Below, piece by piece: positions 58,969-64,000 of a stretch of 64,000 nucleotides of DNA (within the stretch, counting starts at the first letter, position 1; the number at the start of each line of letters is the position of its first letter). The stretch comes from JAOZMY01 sp964577975 (GTDB lineage: Bacteria > Desulfobacterota > S145-22). A program made the position numbers and the translations under genes. The stretch lies in the NCBI GenBank assembly GCA_964577975.1, contig CAZOBB010000068.1:1-64000 (forward strand). The letters are read 5' to 3'. The notes under the pieces were generated by a model that saw only the letters and a list, made by a program, of their open reading frames with translations, did no database searches and was not told where the DNA came from.

Positions 58969-60858
58969 ATGACAACCGAACATTCCGGAGACAATGATAA
59001 AAAGCATCTAATGACCCTTTCCATTGCGGCGTTGGGTGTGGTCTTTGGCGACATCGGAACCAGCCCTCTGTATGCCATCCGGGAGTGTTTCTACGGGGAT
59101 TTCGGAATCGCCGTGACGCCCGCCAACGTGCTGGGGGTTCTGTCCCTGATTTTCTGGTCACTTATTTTGGTGGTTTCGATCAAGTATCTCAGTTTCATCC
59201 TCCGGGCGGACAACAACGGGGAAGGGGGGATCATCGCCCTGACCTCTTTGATCCGCCCGCGCGGTTTGATGAAGATGGAGGGAAAGTGGGTCCTCGTGGC
59301 GATCGGGGTTTTCGGCGCCTGCCTCCTCTACGGGGACGGGATGATTACGCCCGCCATTTCCGTGATGAGCGCCATCGAGGGGATGGGGGTCATCACGCAC
59401 AAGCTGGACCCCTACATCCTGCCCGTGACGGTTCTGATCCTCGCGGGGCTCTTCATGCTCCAGCCCCGTGGCACGGGGAGCGTGGGGGCCCTTTTCGGTC
59501 CCGTGATTTTTGTCTGGTTTTGCACACTGGGGGTGCTGGGTTTTGCCCAAGTCGTTAAAAATCCCGCCATCTTTCATGCCCTGCTTCCCTGGCACGGGAT
59601 CGACTTCCTCCTCCGGAACCGCGTGCACGGCTTTCTCGTCCTGGGGGCGGTATTCCTGGTTGTGACGGGAGCGGAGGCCCTCTATGCCGACATGGGCCAT
59701 TTCGGGAAACGGCCCATCCGCCTGGTCTGGACGGTGCTGGTGCTTCCCGCGCTGCTGCTCAACTACTTCGGTCAGGGGGCGGTGCTGCTGGTGAATCCCC
59801 AGGCGGCCAACGACCCCTTTTACGCCATCGTTCCTTCCTGGGGAATGATTCCCATGGTATTTCTCGCGACGGCCGCCACGATCATCGCCTCGCAGGCGGT
59901 GATTTCGGGTTCCTTTTCCCTCACGCGCCAGGCGGTCCAGCTCGGGTATCTGCCAAGGATCAAGATCGTGCACACCTCCGCCAAGCAGATAGGGCAGATC
60001 TACGTGCCCCTCGTCAACTGGGTGCTGATGATCTGCACGATCAGCCTCGCGCTGGGATTCCACTCCTCCAGCAAGCTGGCGGCGGCCTACGGCGTGGCGG
60101 TGACCTCCACCATGCTGATCTCCACCATCCTCTTTTTCGTGGTGGCGAAGGAGAAGTGGAAGTGGTCTCCCGTGTGGATGACCGTATTTCTGGGATTTTT
60201 CCTCGTGATCGACATCTCCTTCTTCGCGGCGAATATCAGCAAGATCTTCCACGGGGCGTGGTTTCCTCTCGTGATCGGCGGGATGGTGTTCACCGTGATG
60301 ATTACCTGGAAACAAGGCAGGGAGATGTTGTGGTCTCGGTTACGGCGTCGGGCCATGACGATGGAAAAATTTCTTGAATCTATCAGCAAGGATCCCCCTC
60401 TCCGGGTGGAAGGCCAGGCGGTTTTTTTGACGGGGAATCCGGACATGGTGCCGGTGGCCCTGCTGCACAATCTCAAGCACAATAAGGTGATGCATAATAA
60501 CGTCGCCTTCCTCAACTTCCGGACCCGAGAGATCCCTCGGGTTCCCAACGACGAGAAGGTGGAGATCACGAAATTGGGGGGCGGTTTTTACAAGATCATC
60601 GCTTACTACGGTTTCATGGAGGACCCCAGGATCAAGCACATCTTCTCCCTGGCCAAAGGGAAAGGTCTCGATTTCGATCCGGACAAGATCAGTTACTTTC
60701 TCGGCCGTGAGAAACTGACCGTCAGCCGGAAACCGGGGATGTGGCGATGGCGGATCAAGCTGTTTTCCTTCATGTCGCGCAACGCGTTGGAGGCATCCGA
60801 CTTTTTCAAAATTCCTGGATCGCAGATTATTGAGTTAGGGGTGACGCTTGAAATTTAG
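58969..60858 (+). CDS. kup: Potassium uptake protein Kup
   Basis: A 629-residue potassium transporter with about 12 membrane helices. It has the family start (SIAALGVVFGDIGTSPLYAI), NGEGGIIAL, YGDGMITPAISVMSAIEGM and EALYADMGHFGK. A cytoplasmic C-terminal domain (about 470-629) follows. The ATG at 58969 follows GAGGAGGATGGG. The coding sequence from about 59050 to 60800 is clearly more GC-rich and favours C-ending codons (CTG, CTC, GCC, ATC), unlike its neighbours, so the gene may have been acquired. Confidence 0.95.
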   Translation: MTTEHSGDNDKKHLMTLSIAALGVVFGDIGTSPLYAIRECFYGDFGIAVTPANVLGVLSLIFWSLILVVSIKYLSFILRADNNGEGGIIALTSLIRPRGLMKMEGKWVLVAIGVFGACLLYGDGMITPAISVMSAIEGMGVITHKLDPYILPVTVLILAGLFMLQPRGTGSVGALFGPVIFVWFCTLGVLGFAQVVKNPAIFHALLPWHGIDFLLRNRVHGFLVLGAVFLVVTGAEALYADMGHFGKRPIRLVWTVLVLPALLLNYFGQGAVLLVNPQAANDPFYAIVPSWGMIPMVFLATAATIIASQAVISGSFSLTRQAVQLGYLPRIKIVHTSAKQIGQIYVPLVNWVLMICTISLALGFHSSSKLAAAYGVAVTSTMLISTILFFVVAKEKWKWSPVWMTVFLGFFLVIDISFFAANISKIFHGAWFPLVIGGMVFTVMITWKQGREMLWSRLRRRAMTMEKFLESISKDPPLRVEGQAVFLTGNPDMVPVALLHNLKHNKVMHNNVAFLNFRTREIPRVPNDEKVEITKLGGGFYKIIAYYGFMEDPRIKHIFSLAKGKGLDFDPDKISYFLGREKLTVSRKPGMWRWRIKLFSFMSRNALEASDFFKIPGSQIIELGVTLEI

Positions 60859-60923
60859 CTCAACCGCTGAAAGGTTTTTCTAGGTGCTTGATTTTCAGGG
60901 AGATTTGCGTTTTATTAACTTTC

Positions 60924-62834
60924 ATGAAGTCTTTTTCGGATCGTCTGTTTTTCTCCCAACGGAGTCGGAAACGTTGGATGGCTTTTGCTGTACTGGGCGG
61001 AATAGTCTATGTGATAATCCTATGGCAGACGAGGATTTGGACGCTGAAATTCGAAATGCAGCGTATCAAACGAACGTCGCGGGAGTCTTTGAATGTTTAC
61101 GTCGGGGATTTAAAAAGTGAGCTGGATAAGTTCAAGACGTTACCGTTGATCTTGTCCCGCGACCCCCTGTTCGTCGAGCTTGTAGCCCATCCCTTTTCAG
61201 AAAAGCAACGGAAGGTTGTCAATTTCGAGCTGGAGCGGATTAATGCTTTGGCTGAGACATCGGCCATTTATATCTTAAATCGGCAGGGAGTTACTATCGC
61301 CTCCAGCAATTGGCGAGGTCCCGTTTCGTTTATCGGGGAGGATTTGAGTTTCCGTCCCTACTATCGGCAAGCCATCAAAGGGAAACCAGGGCACTATTTT
61401 GCTCTTGGAACCACCTCCAAAATTCGCGGCTACTATTTCTCTGCTCCCATACTATACAAGGGACGTGTGGCGGGAGTTATCGTCGTCAAGGTTCAAATGC
61501 GGCGTCTGGAGGAGAACTGGTCTAAGGGATCGGAAAAGGTGGTTGTGACGGACCGATACGGTGTAATCTTCATTACTAGTTACGCCCCTTGGAAATTTTG
61601 TACCCTCGGACCCCTGGATAAAAAGACTACGGAAATCCTCCGGAGGAGCCGGCGATATGGAAACTTTCATCCCCTCCACCTTTGCGAGACCCCTTTTCGG
61701 ATTCGAAAGGGAGGAATGTTGATTCGTATTCAAGCGTCGATGCTCCCCGAGGAGGAACGTCCTCGGAAAGGAAGGGTGACGAGTATTCCTTTTCTCCTCT
61801 TGTCTCAAGAAATGCCCGAGGCGGGATGGACCGTTCATATTCTTTCCAATCTTTCCCGAGTCGATGAGAGGGTTAGGGATATGGTCCTCCTTACAGGTTC
61901 GATGTTGTTGACCATTTTCCTCGCGTGCCTGTTGCTCTATCATAGACGGCATGCCAGATTGGAACGCCAGTTGCTGGAAAAACGTTCCAGGGAAGCCCTA
62001 GAAGAGGCCAACAGGATGTTGGAGGAGCGGGTTCGTTCCAGGACGCGTGAGCTGACGGAGATCAACGAACGTTTGAGGGCAGAGATTGAAGAGAGAAAGC
62101 GCACTGAAGCAGAGCTGAGGGCAACCCAAGAGGGGTTGATCCAAGCTGGAAAATTGGCGGCAATTGGACAGATGGCGGCAGGGATTACCCATGAGATCAA
62201 TCAGCCCCTGTCAGCCATCCGGATGTATACGGATAATGCTATTGTGTTTCTCGAGCGAGGACAGCTCCACGATGTCAGGAAGAATTTGAAGAGCATAGCA
62301 GAGCTTGCCGGGAAGATGACCGAGATCTCGCGCCATTTGAAATCATTTGCCCGGAAGTCACGGGGGGAGAATGTTCCTGTACCGATCAAACGGGTATTAG
62401 AGGGGGCGTTGATCCTCTTGGAAACCCGGATTCGTGAATTGGGGGTTCGAATCGATTGGAAAGACAAGGAGTACGAGGAGGATCTGCTGGTGTGGGGCGA
62501 CCAGGTGCGCCTGGAGCAAGTGATGGTCAATGTGCTCAGGAACAGCCTGGATGCCGTTTCCCAGTCTTCCGAGCGAAAGATCGAAATTATGATTCGTCCC
62601 TCGGATGACAGAATCGTGATTGTGGTCCGGGATTCTGGGCCGGGAATTGCTCCGGACGATCTGGAACGGTTATTTGAACCATTTTTTAGCCGAAAACAGG
62701 ATGGAAAGGGGTTGGGGTTGGGATTGTCTCTTTCCTTGGCGATCGTAAAAGATTTCGGAGGGACGATACGGATGGCTAATCATCCGGCAGGGGGAGCGAT
62801 GACGACAATCGAACTACGCCGTTGCGCGTTGTGA
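60924..62834 (+). CDS. DctB-like membrane sensor histidine kinase
   Basis: A 636-residue kinase. Transmembrane helices at about 18-38 and 310-333 flank a periplasmic double-Cache/PDC-like sensor (YILNRQGVTIASSNW, FRPYYRQAIKGKPGHYFALG, GYYFSAPILYKGRVAGVIVV), as in DctB. A coiled coil leads to the H box LAAIGQMAAGITHEINQPLS, the N box NVLRNSLDAVSQ and GKGLGLGLSLSLAI. Start 60924 was preferred to 60888; a weak TTGATT-17-TTTATT promoter ends 7 bases before it. The next gene encodes the matching regulator. Dicarboxylate or related acids are the usual ligands; none is proven here. Confidence 0.88.
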   Translation: MKSFSDRLFFSQRSRKRWMAFAVLGGIVYVIILWQTRIWTLKFEMQRIKRTSRESLNVYVGDLKSELDKFKTLPLILSRDPLFVELVAHPFSEKQRKVVNFELERINALAETSAIYILNRQGVTIASSNWRGPVSFIGEDLSFRPYYRQAIKGKPGHYFALGTTSKIRGYYFSAPILYKGRVAGVIVVKVQMRRLEENWSKGSEKVVVTDRYGVIFITSYAPWKFCTLGPLDKKTTEILRRSRRYGNFHPLHLCETPFRIRKGGMLIRIQASMLPEEERPRKGRVTSIPFLLLSQEMPEAGWTVHILSNLSRVDERVRDMVLLTGSMLLTIFLACLLLYHRRHARLERQLLEKRSREALEEANRMLEERVRSRTRELTEINERLRAEIEERKRTEAELRATQEGLIQAGKLAAIGQMAAGITHEINQPLSAIRMYTDNAIVFLERGQLHDVRKNLKSIAELAGKMTEISRHLKSFARKSRGENVPVPIKRVLEGALILLETRIRELGVRIDWKDKEYEEDLLVWGDQVRLEQVMVNVLRNSLDAVSQSSERKIEIMIRPSDDRIVIVVRDSGPGIAPDDLERLFEPFFSRKQDGKGLGLGLSLSLAIVKDFGGTIRMANHPAGGAMTTIELRRCAL

Positions 62835-62848
62835 AAAGGGAACAAGCG

Positions 62849-64000
62849 ATGGAAGGTAAGAGGGGATCCGTCATCTTTGTCGACGATGACGAGCATGTGT
62901 GCCGGGCCGTTGAGCAGACTCTCAAACTGGCGGGGTACGATGTGATTACTTTTCGAGACCCACGTCAAGCAATGAAGGTGATTTCCCAAGATTGGCCTGG
63001 CATCTTGCTTACGGATGTGAAAATGCCCGGAATCGACGGTTTTTTTCTTTTAGAGTGGACGATTCGACAAGATCGAGATCTACCTGTTCTCCTCGTTACA
63101 GGTCATGGAGACATCAGCATGGCTGTGGAGGCTATGCGAAAAGGTGCCTACGATTTCATAGAAAAACCGATATCGGCGGAAAGGCTCGTGGAGGTTGTCG
63201 CCCGGGCCATGGAAAAGCGTCGGCTTATCATGTATAACCGGAAACTTCGTGCGCAAGTGGCGCGTCAGGATGGGCTTGAGTCGGTAATTCTCGGTCGAAG
63301 TGAGGCGATCACGAGGTTACGAGAGAAGATTCATGCCATCGCTGATGCTCATGTGGACGTGCTTGTGATTGGGGAGACGGGGACGGGAAAGGAGCTTGTT
63401 GCCCGGTGTTTGCATCGTTACAGCAACCGGAGAGAGCGTCCGTTTGTAGCGATCAATTGTGGGGCAATACCGGAATCGATCATTGAGAACGAACTTTTTG
63501 GACATGAACCTGGTGCATTCACGGGTGCCGACCGTTTGTATATGGGTAAGTTCGAGCAAGCCGATGGCGGAACTCTGTTTCTCGACGAGATCGAGTCGAT
63601 GCCGTTAAACCTACAAGTCAGGCTGTTGAGGGTCTTGCAGGAGCGATCCATAGAGAGATTGGGTGGCAGCAAGACGATCCAGCTGGATCTCCGTGTGATT
63701 GCAGCTACTAAACGTGACTTACGGGAGGCCAGCGAAAAGGGAGAGTTCCGAAGTGATCTCTATTATCGTTTAAGTGTGGCCAATCTTGTAATTCCTCCCC
63801 TGAGGGAACGGGTGGAAGACATACCCCCTCTCTTTTTCCATTTTTTGCACAAGGCGTCGGAGCGTCTTGGACGTCCGGCGCCGCAAGTCGACGAGATTCG
63901 ACTCCAACAACTCATGCGATATGCGTGGCCGGGGAATGTGCGGGAATTGCAGAACGTGGCAGAGCGGGTGGCCCTTGGGATAGATGATTTGGTGAGGATT
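62849..64000 (+). CDS. NtrC/DctD-family sigma-54 response regulator (3' end missing)
   Basis: 384 residues are visible before the right window edge. The receiver domain (1-120) has D12-D14 and phospho-acceptor D56 (LLTDVKMPG). The AAA+ domain has Walker A GETGTGKE, the sigma-54 contact loop GAFTGA, Walker B GGTLFLDEIESMP and the arginine region FRSDLYYRLSV. WPGNVRELQN is reached near the end. The Fis-type DNA-binding domain lies beyond the window. ATG 62849 follows AAAAGGG; GTG 62831, overlapping the kinase stop, is an alternative. It should activate sigma-54 promoters outside this window. Confidence 0.92.
   Translation, partial: MEGKRGSVIFVDDDEHVCRAVEQTLKLAGYDVITFRDPRQAMKVISQDWPGILLTDVKMPGIDGFFLLEWTIRQDRDLPVLLVTGHGDISMAVEAMRKGAYDFIEKPISAERLVEVVARAMEKRRLIMYNRKLRAQVARQDGLESVILGRSEAITRLREKIHAIADAHVDVLVIGETGTGKELVARCLHRYSNRRERPFVAINCGAIPESIIENELFGHEPGAFTGADRLYMGKFEQADGGTLFLDEIESMPLNLQVRLLRVLQERSIERLGGSKTIQLDLRVIAATKRDLREASEKGEFRSDLYYRLSVANLVIPPLRERVEDIPPLFFHFLHKASERLGRPAPQVDEIRLQQLMRYAWPGNVRELQNVAERVALGIDDLVRI

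Noticed and set aside
58850..58971. A 40-codon GTG ORF upstream of kup
   Set aside because: It overlaps the kup start, has no ribosome-binding site and no recognisable features.
59158..60315. A 385-codon antisense frame within kup
   Set aside because: It appears because the GC-rich kup segment suppresses stop codons; its His/Gly/Asp-rich composition is not protein-like.
60888..60926. A fourth leaderless promoter (TTGATT-17-TTTATT-7-ATG) before the DctB-like kinase
   Set aside because: The geometry fits, but the -10 box matches the consensus at only four of six positions, so it was not called as a promoter.

Overview
The window is about 50% GC, densely coded and free of prophage, insertion sequences or CRISPR. 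It reads as one stretch of chromosome from a Gram-negative, probably anaerobic bacterium. LpxK, TolB-Pal-CpoB and several lipoproteins show an outer membrane. A four-subunit 2-oxoacid:ferredoxin oxidoreductase and a molybdenum-hydroxylase maturation set point to anaerobic metabolism. Gene order (tuf-rpmG-trnW-secE-nusG-L11-L1-L10-L7/L12-rpoBC; trnS-ffs-dnaX-ybaB-recR) fits Desulfobacterota or Nitrospirota, but the sequence alone does not fix the phylum.

Layout. 1-11935: end of tuf, then the secE/nusG/ribosomal protein/RNA polymerase operon with an L10 leader and a bidirectional terminator. 11954-14742 (-): tolB-pal-cpoB. 14779-16901 (+): OmpR-type two-component pair. 16996-24751: an unknown 69-aa ORF, a class II aldolase/SDR fusion, rplI-dnaB, a CsgG-like lipoprotein with a small secreted partner, a CDP-alcohol phosphatidyltransferase and enolase. 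24789-31154: one promoter appears to drive a diguanylate cyclase followed by six tightly packed genes for molybdenum-hydroxylase maturation (MocA-like, two DUF364 proteins, a MoeA-like protein, YqeB, YqeC). 31179-34449 (-): korDABC-type oxidoreductase with an XRE-cupin regulator. 34657-39428: a six-PAS hybrid kinase converging on a cysteine desulfurase-like protein of the type found with selenium-dependent hydroxylases. 39543-46336: lpxK, leuACD (no leuB), asd and an HD-GYP phosphodiesterase. 46423-49533: two serine tRNAs, SRP RNA, dnaX-ybaB-recR. 49603-53116 (-): gap-pgk-tpiA-secG and tRNA-Leu. 53187-57680: a DUF302-like protein, then pgpA-pncC-M50 protease-rimO and a small membrane protein. 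57626-64000: trmB (-), a GC-rich kup, and a DctB/DctD-like sensor and sigma-54 activator cut by the window edge.

The most interesting material is: (1) the selenium/molybdenum hydroxylase maturation operon headed by a diguanylate cyclase, with duplicated DUF364 and a Cys-rich MoeA-like tail; (2) several promoters placed so that the transcript would start at or next to the start codon (leaderless), plus a tolB start that appears to be AUA; (3) a tRNA-Trp whose 5' end lies inside the rpmG stop codon; (4) a candidate -1 frameshift site in dnaX. Promoters, terminators and start choices were read by eye and are inferences.
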